The notes below the pieces were generated by a model. The model was not told where the DNA came from. It did not search any database and saw nothing but the letters and a program-made list of their open reading frames with translations. This document shows positions 1-11,095 of a DNA stretch of 64,000 nt, piece by piece (position 1 is the first letter of the stretch; every line of letters starts with the position of its first letter). The DNA is from Ampullaceana balthica (lineage: Eukaryota; Mollusca; Gastropoda; Lymnaeidae): positions 1 to 64,000 of the forward strand of contig CALYLW010001087.1 of assembly GCA_944989445.1 (NCBI GenBank). Direction: 5' to 3'. Made by a program: the position numbers and the translations under genes.

Positions 1-62
1 ACTGTTTCAATTAATTATTCGATGATCATTGATTCCACTGTCTAAATAATTTATCTATCCAG

Positions 63-201
63 AATTTAACAGAGTTTAACACAGCCCACAACCGGCGTGT
101 TATTTCTGTGGCAGACATGCCAGACGTTCCTAATCCTCTGAAGCGCAAGCACAAAAATTTCCATGTTGGGTTTGCTGATGAGGAGGAAATTATTAATCCA
201 G
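63..201 (+). CDS. PPP1R8: PPP1R8 (NIPP1) internal exon with PP1-docking segment
   Basis: Encodes 46 codons plus one base, starting after a TATCCAG acceptor (AG at 61-62) in phase 0 and ending before a GT donor at 202. The reading begins NLTEFNTAHNRR and ends DEEEIINP. This matches the stretch of nuclear inhibitor of protein phosphatase 1 between the FHA domain and the central domain (vertebrate LTEFNTAHNKR and EDDEIINP). The family protein is a nuclear scaffold that holds PP1 at FHA-bound phosphoproteins in splicing and chromatin complexes. The basic run KRKHKN precedes the PP1-docking site. Where vertebrates read RVTF this gene reads HVGF, and the flanking phospho-serines are F and A. The FHA exons lie left of the window, so the gene is truncated only by the window edge. 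The product is certain from three exons in order with compatible phases. Confidence 0.93.
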
Positions 202-3062
202 GTATAACTCGATAACTCTTTATTTTCTTTGTTACGTAGTTGGTTAGTTGACCAGCTTCTTAAGTTTTCAGAATAATCGTTAATAAATTTAATCTAAAGA
301 AAGTAATATGAGCAGAAAATGAACTACTGGGGAGGTTGTGGAAGATCAAACTAAATTCTTTTTTAATTAGAATTTTATATAGGAGTTTTGTTTAAAAATT
401 AAAGCCTTATCATTCTTTTCATAAAATAATAATTTTGCCAACCTTTAACTTCATCTTTGAATTTATTTCTTGAATTTGTTGGCAATGTATTTTATTTATC
501 CTTAAATTTTACTTCCAAAACACCTCCTCATAAAATCCTTTTTGTTGAGTTTAGGAAAGGTTTTTAAAGTTTTCCTCTCAGCGGCCAATATTCAAGTTTA
601 GTTTCATAACTAAAACTCAATCTAATTAGTTTCCTCTGGAATGCAGACCTATTTGTTAGCTCCGAGTTTGGAAAAAATGACAAGTAAATAAGGTTTTCAA
701 ATTAAATGTTGTTGAAATAAGGAATAACTTACAGCAACTGAGGGTCCATTCATGGAGGGGAAAAAATCATGACTTGTTAAGATTTGAAATTGCTTAGCAG
801 TGATCTTCTTCTCCTATATGTTGATGGCCCACGATCAATGTTTTTAACATACTGGTTCTTATGTCGAAGAGGCAGTTTGTGATGAAGATACAATTACTTC
901 ATTGGCGCACGACCTGCTCAGCAAGGGTATCAGTAACTGGAAGTGAGAGAGCAGAAGACTCTAATGTTTTAGGTATTGTTCCTCATCTGATCTTTTTGGA
1001 AGTTTGTTCCAGTCACTTATTGTCCTTGACATGGACAAGCAGCACCTTTACCATGTTTGTGTTGTAACAGATGGAACTGCCTATCACATGGGCTCATTGC
1101 CTAGATGGAGTTTCTGCTTTATGCAGTAGATCATCCCATTATTTATCTTAAATAGCATGAACAGCCTGGATAATGGCAGCTCATCTTCCAGTGGTGACTA
1201 TCCCACTGTGCTCAGGATTCTTCCTACTCTTGAGGTGTTCCTGTAGGGGCTCAGGATAAAGTGAGGTGCCTGTTGCCGGACCGCCTCAAACCTAGTATTG
1301 TGCTACTGGACCAATGGGCCCCAGACTGTAGATACATACAGAATAAAAAGTGGGTGTTTGAAGACTTTATTGGCTCTTTTATAAAAGGGCTGATTGGACT
1401 TAACTTAACGTAAACATGCCTGTTTCATTATACAGTGGGGCCCGCTTAAGTTGACGGCCTCGGGGTATGAAAAATGGCGCCGAGATAACGATCACCGAGT
1501 TAAACGAAAACCAATATGGCGGCAAAATATTAACATGCGCTTGAAATTTCTTTATAATTATATACATGATGTGCGTTAGTTAGTGATGGGACGATTAATC
1601 TGATTCGTATCGGAACCCTATTTCTTCACTCTTTCCTAAGGTTGTTAAGACCGTTCGTTTTTTTTTCCCTAGTACATAACTACATGTATAAGGAATTCAT
1701 CTAGTCCTGCCCGACACACCTAGTGCGCGCACAGGGTCTGCTGGTGACTGGTGAATTTCCTTACAATCTACACAAATACATAACCCACCCCGTCCGTCCC
1801 CTCAGCTTATAATGGACTCGGAATTCCTTCGGTAACTTGAGTGCTAATCGGACTAACCAACAACAATGGTGTGGGAGATTGAGAGTGGGGATGGGTAAAC
1901 TGTCTGTAATCTGTTAAATTATATATTTTAATATTTGGGGAGCCTTGTTTACAGTAAAATCGGCCGAGTAGCCGAACCGATCGGTTCAGCCCTATCGATA
2001 AGAACATTTTCAAAAGCTGGCGATTTAAGTTAGTAACACAGCGCTGTGAGCAAGCGGGCTGTGACGTCACCAGCGAGGCAGAAATTTTATACCTTCACTT
2101 GGTTATAAAAAATCACATCTAACATTTTGAAAAGCTGACGATTGGTCATGGGGATCGAGATAACCAACACTAAGTGGCAAATTTGACCCTCTTTTGTGCT
2201 CGAGGTATTAGGGTTCGGCGACTTAAAAAAATGGAATTAACCTCTGAAAAAATGCAAAGACAAAGAGAGAATTTGGCGGTTCCAAAAAAAAAGCCGACTT
2301 AATAGAGCTGGCGAGTTAACCGGGGCTCGAGTTAAGTGGGTCCCACTGTACCTCTCTTTAAATAAAAATAATGCTTTCCTTCTTGAAGATTGGAGCAACA
2401 TAGGGACATTGCCTGTAGAATGTGACAGTAGGAAGGTGATTGTCAGAGCAGAAGTGATTTCATTGACCAATTCTTTGAGAACTGACGGTTCATGCTGTCA
2501 GGACGACACGCTTGTAGAGTTTATTCCACGACAGGCTGATCGTGTTGGTCTTCAGAAGGAACTTACCCTCTGTGTTAATCTTTACCATCTCTAAAGACAG
2601 ACTGAAATAACTGCATTTAGTATGTCGACCTGTTGTATTGGATAAGATGTCACAGGGCTATTGATGCTTGACAATACCCCAAAATTGTTTGCCCTTGGTC
2701 TGAGAAAATTTTGCTTTGATAGTTCCAGTGAATTCTGTGCTGTAAGCATTTGATGGTATGGCGTTGAATGATTTTTTTTAAATATTGACAAATTTCATCA
2801 ACAAAACCATGAAAACAGATATAGGAACGAAGCAAGTAACTTACCATTTTGTTTTATTAATCAATCATGCAGTATTTTACAACCAAGATCAAGCTGTTTA
2901 CAACTCAATGGCATGTTAATATGAAGAAAACATTCCCCAGACCTATCCAAATTTTAACCCCAAGGGTTTAATGAGTTTTTCATCAATACTTTATTATTAA
3001 AAGGTGTTTTTTTTTGCTTTTGCATTTAAATAAATTGTGCATGTGAATATTTCTCTTTACAG
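202..3062 (+). other. PPP1R8 intron with a MITE
   Basis: Intron with donor AG|GTATAA and acceptor TTTAC-AG at 3061-3062, phase 1. It contains the pogo-like MITE at 1433-2348. The rest is AT-rich sequence in which I see no exon. Parts of 850-1350 and 2360-2600 are less AT-rich and may be old repeat fragments, but I could not assign them. Confidence 0.8.
1433..2348. mobile_element. pogo/Tigger-like non-autonomous DNA transposon (MITE)
   Basis: Terminal inverted repeats: the left end reads CAGTGGGGCCCGCTTAAGTT and the right end is its near complement, ending AAGTGGGTCCCACTG. Both ends are flanked by TA (1431-1432 and 2349-2350), the target duplication of Tc1/mariner/pogo elements. CAGT termini are typical of pogo/Tigger. 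The 916 bp hold no transposase-like frame. Internal pieces of the subterminal repeat recur (for example the region near 2150-2200 and 2300-2330), so the element may be internally rearranged. It sits in a PPP1R8 intron and probably has no coding effect. Confidence 0.8.
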
Positions 3063-3127
3063 AAGACATAGATCCATCTATTGGTCGTTTTAGAAATTTA
3101 GTGCAAACTACAGTTATACCCACAAAA
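3063..3127 (+). CDS. PPP1R8: PPP1R8 (NIPP1) second in-window exon
   Basis: 65-nt exon. Together with the single base left by the previous exon it makes exactly 22 codons, reading EDIDPSIGRFRNLVQTTVIP then TK. This is nearly identical to the NIPP1 signature EDVDPSVGRFRNMVQT, a highly conserved block immediately C-terminal to the PP1-docking motif that contributes to PP1 contact. Acceptor CTTTAC-AG at 3061-3062; donor GTAAGT at 3128. Phase 1 in, phase 0 out. The intron to the next exon is 930 bp. Confidence 0.93.
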
Positions 3128-4057
3128 GTAAGTATTATGTGTTTTATGTAAGTTTAATTTTTGTGTTTTCTTTGAAAATTGGTCAATTCACAAACAGTTT
3201 AAAGACTTTTTCCTTTTAAAAACAAAAGCAAACAGTTTTTGTTGACTCCAGGTAATAATTAATATGCAGAACTCCAGTTAACCCCCACAATATATCATCT
3301 AATTAAGAAATTATCTTCAGTTCCAAGCAAAGGGAAATGACTCCAATTGAGAAGACATTGCTAACTTTAATTTTAGATATTCCCATGATTAAATTCATTA
3401 CCTATTTTTTTTCTTTGAACTCAGTAATGTTGACATCAGTGGGGTATTTTCAGTTTGAAGCTGTCTATAAAATCAGATATCAAAGCTCTTAAATCTACTG
3501 TTATAAAGCATTTGAAACATTTTATTTCGAAGTAGAGACTATCAAAAACATTTTGTTTATAAACTAAATTGTTTTTCCTCCGAATGAGAAGAGCCTAACT
3601 ACACTTGACAGCACTGAAAATTAAGTTTAGTGCACAATTTTGGTTTTAATGAGATGGCAATACATTTTTGTACTGTTCAAAGTTTGTTTAAAGTGTATGT
3701 TCCTCACATGTCTCTCTGCATTACCTATGTGTGTTTCCACTGACTCCAGCTAAACACATTCTCCAGCCAAATCGAAAATTAAAAACAAAATCTTAAGCTG
3801 AGGTAGAGCTGAAAATATCAGTTGGACATGAAGCCTCTTTTGAAAACATTGGGCTGCCATTTATTTTGTGTTCTAAATGTTATAGTGGGTTTAATGTTAC
3901 ATAAGATACATTTTTTAAATAAAGAAAGCACACCATGTTTTTTAAAATTGTTTTCAGTAATTATTTTGAAATTTTTGTTCCTTCACTTACATTTTTTTTA
4001 TCCAATTACAGTGGATTTGCTTTATTCATTAATCAGAGCTTTGCCTTGTATCCCCAG

Positions 4058-4390
4058 AGAGGAAAAATGGACCTCAGTATTGTCAACTCTGGCTTACACC
4101 TGCACACCAACAAACACCCTCACAGCACAAACAGTCTGTACGGTGACCTGCCGTCAGTAGGCCCGGGCTCCATGCTGGCCAACCCTCTCAGTATTGCGGC
4201 CAAGCTCGGGCTGCCCGTGCCCAACCTGGCGCCGGATGTTGACTTTGAGAGCCCGGCGCCAGCCCCGGCCCAGGCCAACCCCGTCCCCATGGCCGCGGTG
4301 GAAGAGCAGGGCCCCAAGGAGCCCAAGAAAAAGAAATACGCCAAGGAGGCCTGGCCCGGCAAGAAGCCGACCCACAATCTTTTGGTGTGA
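4058..4390 (+). CDS. PPP1R8: PPP1R8 (NIPP1) terminal coding exon
   Basis: 110 codons plus TGA, phase 0, after acceptor TATCCCCAG (AG at 4056-4057). Starts RGKMDLSIVNSGL; the middle reads LGLPVPNLAPDVD, matching the vertebrate block PMPYPNLAPDVD. The end reads EPKKKKYAKEAWPGKKPT followed by HNLLV, nearly the same as the vertebrate C terminus (PSLLI). The family C terminus carries an RNA-binding/PP1-inhibitory segment and a tyrosine in KKKKYAKEAW, conserved here. The exon is strikingly GC-rich (about 4140-4380) compared with its AT-rich surroundings, and is Pro/Ala-rich between about residues 60 and 85. An open frame continues upstream to 3935, but the splice acceptor and family alignment place the exon start at 4058. 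Confidence 0.93.
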   Translation, partial: RGKMDLSIVNSGLHLHTNKHPHSTNSLYGDLPSVGPGSMLANPLSIAAKLGLPVPNLAPDVDFESPAPAPAQANPVPMAAVEEQGPKEPKKKKYAKEAWPGKKPTHNLLV

Positions 4391-5234
4391 ATGTTGCGAT
4401 GGTGTGGGTGTGTGTATGAACGTGTGAGCAAGTGTGTTAGAGTTTCATTCATGCTGCCATTGGATAACCAAACAGTCCTTAATTGAGTGGTGTGAATGTA
4501 AGAAAGATTGGGAGCATGTTGGTAAAATGGAGAATTAATTTCATCTTTGGGATGCAGTGCTATCTTTCAGACCAATCTCACTATTGGAAAGAACGATCAA
4601 AAGACTTAGTGTTACCTCAGAATCTGTTTCTGGAAGCTTGAGCTGTCACACAGGGTTTTCATTGTGACACGGTCTGATTGTGTATAAATTTATATATGAA
4701 TATATTTTAGTCCAAAAGTTTATTCATTTTTGTTTCCATTGTCTGATTGTTCACAAAACAACCTATTATTAATTGTTATTGCATGTTTGTAACTGATTGA
4801 AATGAGATTATTGCTTCTCTTTAATTTTTGCACAAATAATGAAATCTGATATCAGTTTTTTCAAGAGGGTCTGCTGTTGTTAGTCAACTCTAAATATAAG
4901 ATTCTCTAACTCTAAAAGTTTGATTGGACATTTGAAAATGTCATGGGAAACTATGCATTATTGCACATGCAGTAAGTTTCAACCTTGATTGTAACGAGGA
5001 CCATAAACCATTAATGTGGTCATTGTGGTATATTTCTGATGTTTAAAAACCATGACTTTCAAACACAAGGCATAGATATGCTTTACTGCTTTTTCAATAC
5101 AGCTTTTACTGTATTGCTTATTTGATGAAAGAAATTATAGCTATAGTTCTAGCAGTCAAGGTATTGTGCTCAATATGGAAAGTTATATAGGTGATTTACT
5201 TCTCCAATCTGCAGCCTGAAACAGATAAAATAAA
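4391..5234 (+). other. PPP1R8 3' untranslated region (end inferred)
   Basis: AT-rich sequence after the stop, without long frames. The first good poly(A) signal on + is AATAAA at 5229-5234; several AT-rich alternatives exist. The boundary is an inference. Confidence 0.45.
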
Positions 5235-5570
5235 ACTGGTGACATTTTGCCTTGTAACATATTAAAAAAGGGAAAGGATCACATTTCCAATTTATTTATC
5301 TTAAAATATCAAAAGTATCTTTTTTTAAATTAAATTTTTTCAAATTTTGTTTATTAGGTGCAAAATTTGTTTACTTTATACAATTAATTACTGTTAACCT
5401 CATTACAATGCGGCAGTCTTGTAAAACTATTTAATGAAGGACATCAAGAAAATTAAATTCCACTCCTAATTGTATAAATTGAAAATTACTGTACTTTATT
5501 TGATGTGTGCATGTAGTTAAATCTTTCTGCAAGGGCCATCCAAACATTTCATTATTTCATTAAGTCATAC

Positions 5571-5790
5571 TAAGCTGAGGTAAAACTGAAAATATCAATT
5601 GGACAGGATGCCTCTGTTGAAAACATTGGGCTGCCATTTATTTTATGTTCTTAATGTTATAATACTTTAATGTTAAATAAAATACATATTTTTAACACAA
5701 AAAAAGCAAACCATGTTTTTTTAAAAATATTTTTGAGTAATTACATGTACTTTGAAATTTTCTTCCTTCCTTTAAAAAGTTTTGCTGTAT
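5571..5790 (+). repeat. Diverged direct duplicate of the PPP1R8 last-intron end (3793-4025)
   Basis: The blocks AAGCTGAGGTA, AACATTGGGCTGCCATTTAT, AACCATGTTTTTT and TTTGCT occur in the same order at 3793-4025 (just before the terminal exon) and at 5571-5790, with substitutions and small indels. The copy stops before any exon sequence. Confidence 0.75.
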
Positions 5791-5997
5791 TATCTGTATT
5801 TAGACACATCCTTTAAGTGATATGTAAAATGAATTACAAAGTAAAATTCAAAACCTCCTCCACGATTTCTATTACTAATTGTTCAGTACATTTTCAGTGG
5901 CTCTGCTCACTGTATCTCTGGTGTCAGTAATCATGGGCTGTCTTAGAAATACCTTTACTTGCCTCTTTCTGGAGACTTTGATCCTACAGTGTTCTGT

Positions 5998-7453
5998 CTG
6001 GTTGACCTATGCAACATCCAGAGACAATATTGCCAGTTCTCTCTACATTTCTGCTGGTTGACCTATGCAACATCCAGAGACAATATTGCCAGTTCTCTCT
6101 ACATTTCTGCTGGTTGACCTATGCAACATCCAGAGACAATATTGCCAGTTCTCTCTACATTTCTGCTGGTTGACCTATGCAACATCCAGAGACAATATTG
6201 CCAGTTCTCTCTACATTTCTGCTGGTTGACCTATGCAACATCCAGAGACAATATTGCCAGTTCTCTCTACATTTCTGCTGGTTGACCTATGCAACATCCA
6301 GAGACAATATTGCCAGTTCTCTCTACATTTCTGCTGGTTGACCTATGCAACATCCAGAGACAATATTGCCAGTTCTCTCTACATTTCTGCTGGTTGACCT
6401 ATGCAACATCCAGAGACAATATTGCCAGTTCTCTCTACATTTCTGCTGGTTGACCTATGCAACATCCAGAGACAATATTGCCAGTTCTCTCTACATTTCT
6501 GCTGGTTGACCTATGCAACATCCAGAGACAATATTGCCAGTTCTCTCTACATTTCTGCTGGTTGACCTATGCAACATCCAGAGACAATATTGCCAGTTCT
6601 CTCTACATTTCTGCTGGTTGACCTATGCAACATCCAGAGACAATATTGCCAGTTCTCTCTACATTTTTGCTGGTTGACCTATGCAACATCCAGAGACAAT
6701 ATTGCCAGTTCTCTCTACATTTCTGCTGGTTGACCTATGCAACATCCAGAGACAATATTGCCAGTTCTCTCTACATTTCTGCTGGTTGACCTATGCAACA
6801 TCCAGAGACAATATTGCCAGTTCTCTCTACATTTCTGCTGGTTGACCTATGCAACATCCAGAGACAATATTGCCAGTTCTCTCTACATTTCTGCTGGTTG
6901 ACCTATGCAACATCCAGAGACAATATTGCCAGTTCTCTCTACATTTCTGCTGGTTGACCTATGCAACATCCAGAGACAATATTGCCAGTTCTCTCTACAT
7001 TTCTGCTGGTTGACCTATGCAACATCCAGAGACAATATTGCCAGTTCTCTCTACATTTCTGCTGGTTGACCTATGCAACATCCAGAGACAATATTGCCAG
7101 TTCTCTCTACATTTCTGCTGGTTGACCTATGCAACATCCAGAGACAATATTGCCAGTTCTCTCTACATTTCTGCTGGTTGACCTATGCAACATCCAGAGA
7201 CAATATTGCCAGTTCTCTCTACATTTCTGCTGGTTGACCTATGCAACATCCAGAGACAATATTGCCAGTTCTCTCTACATTTCTGCTGGTTGACCTATGC
7301 AACATCCAGAGACAATATTGCCAGTTCTCTCTACATTTCTGCTGGTTGACCTATGCAACATCCAGAGACAATATTGCCAGTTCTCTCTACATTTCTGCTG
7401 GTTGACCTATGCAACATCCAGAGACAATATTGCCAGTTCTCTCTACATTTCTG
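5998..7453. repeat. 56-bp tandem satellite, about 26 copies
   Basis: Unit of 56 bp, beginning TGGTTGACCTATGCAACATC and ending CTCTACATTTCTGC. About 26 copies are almost identical; the only difference I saw is a C-to-T change near 6666. Since 56 is not a multiple of three, frames rotate between units, and short open frames over it are not genes. The flanks (GTCTGGTTG left, TTTCTGTCAAATT right) are unique. Confidence 0.97.
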
Positions 7454-8040
7454 TCAAATTTTTTGTGTATAAGTCTACTACCAAGTGTTCAGTCAACTGT
7501 CAGAATTTTCCACCTGGGTACCTGCTGAGTTTCATTACAAAGTTATTTCCACTTTCTCATTCAGTCAATGTCAGCTTCATCTATCTGCATTTACCTATGC
7601 ACACGCAGACGTGTGTGGTTATAAATATGTATGTATATGTACATTCTTTTGTTGCTTTTTGGAATTTTAAATACTATTTTAATTTTAAGTGTTACCTTAT
7701 TCGTTTTTAAGAAAAAGGAAATTTTAAAATGGGTTAAAGTTTAAGTTTATCGGGCAAACAAATTCGCCAACCCGTTGTTTAAGAAGTCCAAAAATTAGAT
7801 GCACATTTGGTGGTAGATAACAGTTTATGGTTCACACTCAAAGTAAGAGTGGGGCCTGGTTGGTTGAGACGTGAATAAAAACCCAGGACAGTTAAACCGA
7901 CCCTTCGCCTAAATGCCTTCTTCCACAGACATTTACTCAATAATTTTATTTGTTTTAATTTTAAAGTTATTTGAAATACCAACCCGCCCCGCCCACAGAT
8001 GCAGCTTATGTTAGTTATGAATTCTTATTTACCTGTTAAT
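7454..8040. other. Intergenic, nothing recognised
   Basis: AT-rich sequence between two tandem arrays. I see no exon, RNA gene or transposon end. Confidence 0.5.
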
Positions 8041-8370
8041 AATTTACAGTACGTTCCACTCTGTACGAGAAATAGTAATTTACAGTACCATTCCACTCTG
8101 TACGAGAAATAGTAATTTACAGTACCATTCCACTCTGTACGAGAAATAGTAATTTACAGTACCATTCCACTCTGTACGAGAAATAGTAATTTACAGTACC
8201 ATTCCACTCTGTACGAGAAATAGTAATTTACAGTACGTTCCACTCTGTACGAGAAATAGTAATTTACAGTACCATTCCACTCTGTACGAGAAATAGTAAT
8301 TTACAGTACCATTCCACTCTGTACGAGAAATAGTAATTTACAGTACGTTCCACTCTGTACGAGAAATAGT
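8041..8370. repeat. 36/37-bp tandem repeat, 9 copies
   Basis: Two unit types differ only in ACCATT versus ACGTT inside AATTTACAGTACCATTCCAC...GAGAAATAGT. In order the units are short, four long, short, two long, short. The mix of two sequence classes suggests block duplication of a composite unit. Confidence 0.95.
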
Positions 8371-8776
8371 GAGAGAACTGCATTCACATTGTAGCAACAC
8401 AAAATACACTCAGTTAAAAAAACACATAAGTCATAAAAATGTGAACATCGACAGAGCAGAACGAGAAAAAAAAATTGGAATTAGACTAACTATTACACTT
8501 TGTCTTAAACTGAACAATTTATTGGTGAACAACATAAAAATAAGATTTCAGGCATGTTATAAAACAACAAATGAATACATCAACATGGCATGGTTATAAT
8601 GTGTTTAAAAATTAAAACTCTCAACTACTTGTTCATTGCACAGCCAGTCAATTCGGGGTGAAGAATTCTAATAAAAGCCTTGTACCTAAATACTGGATAA
8701 CATGATAAAAGTAGGGTATATAATTTATTATAATCCTAAGTTTTTCGTTTTTCTTTTTTTGTGTAATCATTGTTTT

Positions 8777-9076
8777 GGGTGAGGTGGTCAGGGTGTTTTT
8801 GGGTGAGGTGGTCGGGGTGTTTAGGGTGAGGTGGTCGGGGTGTTTTTGGGTGAGGTGGTCGGGGTGTTTTTGGGTGAGGTGGTCGGGGTGTTATGGGTGA
8901 GGTGGTCGGGGTGTTTTTTTTGGTGAGGTGGTCGGGGTGTTTAGGATGAGGTGGTCGGGGTGTTTTTGGGTGAGGTGGTCGGGGTGTTTTTGGGTGAGGT
9001 GGTCGGGGTGTTTTTGGGTGAGGTGGTCGGGGTGTTAAGGATGGGGTGTTTTTGGGTGAGGTGGTCGGGGTGTTTT
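8777..9076 (+). repeat. 23-26-bp G-rich minisatellite, about 12 copies plus a partial
   Basis: Unit GGGTGAGGTGGTCGGGGTGT followed by a variable T-run or TTAG/TTAT. Each unit has runs of GGG, GG, GG and GGGG, so the + strand could form G-quadruplexes. One copy (near 9038-9052) is internally shortened to GATGGGGTGTTTTT. Confidence 0.95.
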
Positions 9077-10070
9077 GTCATCAATGCGAACCTCTAATCA
9101 AGGCGGCAACGGTAATCAGATCAGAAAAGTTACCATACAACATTTACCTTGGGTGTGTTGTAGCGGTGCCATGGTGAGACTATGCGTATTAATGCAAGTA
9201 ATCACCGCGGAGTTCATGTGCGTAAGTGTGTGTGTTTACGTGCATCATTGAGTTTTCAAAACTATGGGGCTCATTCCAATATATAATATACATTCTTTTA
9301 AAAGTTTAAACAAATTCAACTGGCCTCTTTCAGTCCAGAGAGACAATGCTGATCTCACAACACAAAGTCATTGTCTGCCAGGTTTGTTTTCTTGTTAAAT
9401 TGTTTCCTCCTGATATCTTAGTCTTAGCCACCGTTACTGTTGAAATACGCCATATATCTCCATGTGTTCGAAATGCTCTTCCACAGCTTAAATACTTTGG
9501 CCTGACATGGCCACAATGATATTGTTTTTTTATTGTTATTATTTGGTCCTCCCGGTCACTGAAGTTCGACAATCGAATTCCTATTCCCTTCAAGTTACAT
9601 TGAAATAAACAAATGAGGCTGTGTACTCTCACTTTCCGCCCTGCTCAATACTAACAAACGGATACAGGTAGCAAAACAACAAGGCTACAGGCCTTTGTGG
9701 TGTGAAGTGCTCACGTGATCACTGCACCTCTTTAAAAACGATAAATACTTATTCTAGATTTTGATCCCGGCGGCTGTTTTATACGTGCCGTTTCCTCTCT
9801 TTCCTTATTGTTCCCCTTCAATGTCAATTCTTTGCTCTTCACTCAACACAGACATTCCATTTTCAGCTATCAGTCATACGAGCATTTTTTTTTCTTCTCT
9901 TTAAAATAAAAACAAATAATCACAATTACAATATGGATTCATTTCTTTACATTATACAATCACATTGTAGAGAGCGAAAAAAAAAGTGTGAGCTTTGGCA
10001 TTGGTTATTGTGAAGTGTGGGAAGGAATTAACTGTACGTCTATAATATATTCAAACACGTCAATAAACTA
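9077..10070. other. Intergenic, nothing recognised
   Basis: Moderately AT-rich unique-looking sequence. The longest frame (9330-9632, -) has no recognisable motif and I do not call it a gene. Confidence 0.5.
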
Positions 10071-10160
10071 CAGTAGTACCCTGAGATACGAAATTAATCC
10101 GGAGTCCCTTTCGTATCTCAGTTTTTTTTTCGTAAGACAAGTCCAATTTTATATGTAAAT
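10071..10160 (+). mobile_element. Tigger-like terminal fragment
   Basis: Begins CAGTAGTACCCTGAGATACG, a Tigger/pogo-type terminus, and contains the internal inverted pair GAGATACGAA (10084) / TTTCGTATCTCAG (10111). No matching right end was found, so this is a truncated element of uncertain extent. Confidence 0.5.
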
Positions 10161-10417
10161 TGCCTAATTCGTTCCAAGCTCTATAAAAATACCACTTTTA
10201 ATTTTTTTAATAAAACTAAAACTACTGTATAAAGTGAATAAAGTAATGTAAAAACGTTGAGAATCGCTCTGTAGTTGAAAACGGTCGCAAGTTGATGTAA
10301 GAGGAATGAATTTAAGACCAGCGTCGGGGACCAGCCTCTCTACTGGACTACTTGGATTTCACCGCAGCTAAGTGTTTGTTTTATTATTTCGTTTTATTCG
10401 TTTCATTTATGTACTAT

Positions 10418-10476
10418 TTGTCCGTTGAGGAAGGCTCTTTGCCGAAACGTTCACTGTTGTGTTACGTCCTGTCAGG
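10418..10476 (+). ncRNA. Degenerate hammerhead-ribozyme-like motif (type I topology)
   Basis: Core TTGAGGA (10425-10431; hammerhead consensus CUGANGA, so position 3 is U instead of C). It is followed by a stem-loop GGC-TCTTT-GCC (10433-10443) with one extra A, then GAAA (10444-10447). Next comes a stem CGT...ACG (10448-10466) closing onto GTC (10466-10468), the position of a cleavage triplet. The flanks can form a short imperfect stem I. Type I hammerheads are known in Penelope-like retroelements and other animal repeats. Nothing here shows that this copy is active; the C3 change would be expected to abolish cleavage. Confidence 0.35.
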
Positions 10477-10860
10477 CCTACTATACCCTGTTTTAATATT
10501 ATACATTTACCTGTATAAAGTGATAACGTGCAGAAGCTTAACTTTGGAGTGTGTCCGATGGTGAGAGTGGTGGTAGAGCAGGAGGAAAGACGGCAGAAAC
10601 AATGACGTGGCAGAGAATGAGCACTTACTGTAACAATCACTTAACATTCATAAATGGCAGAAAACAATCGACTTAATTTTAGGAAAACGATTAACACGTG
10701 TCATTAAACTTTAAAACTTTTACTTTTACGAAAAAATTTAATTTTTTTTTCTTCCTTTTTTTAAATTTTCTAATTTTTTTAATAATATACTTTGTTATAA
10801 AAGAATATATAAAAAATAATAATAATTTTTTTTTAATTTAAAAAGTTCAACAAAATTTAT

Positions 10861-11095
10861 CTATCTACTGCACATAAAAGCGTGGGGCGTTAATCAATAC
10901 TCTCTATCGTGTGCAAGGCTGCGAAACATAAAAACAAATTTATATGAATATTAATAAACAGTAAAAGTTTCACAACTTTGATCATATAAATGCTACTATC
11001 ACATTAATTAGAGATAGCAATTTGTATGTAAGAGAATAGTTGCAATGAGAAATGATTTGTGATGGGCGCCCCACGCTTTTATGTGCGGTAGATAG
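10861..11095. mobile_element. 235-bp MITE with 29-bp inverted repeats
   Basis: The left end starts CTATCTACTGCACATAAAAG and continues CGTGGGGCG (10861-10889). Positions 11067-11095 are its reverse complement with one mismatch (T/C). The interior is AT-rich with no frame. I could not define a target duplication. The motif AAATAAAAGCGTG recurs at about 11164 and 11496, suggesting relics of related copies. Confidence 0.7.

Noticed and set aside
3935..4057. Upstream extension of the last PPP1R8 exon
   Set aside because: The frame is open by chance; the acceptor at 4056-4057 and conserved joining phase set the exon start at 4058, and the upstream part duplicates at 5.6 kb as non-coding DNA.
5998..7453. 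Possible CRISPR-like array
   Set aside because: The units are contiguous and identical with no unique spacers; eukaryotic satellite.
9330..9632. 100-codon frame on -
   Set aside because: No domain, no splice or start support, composition like its surroundings.
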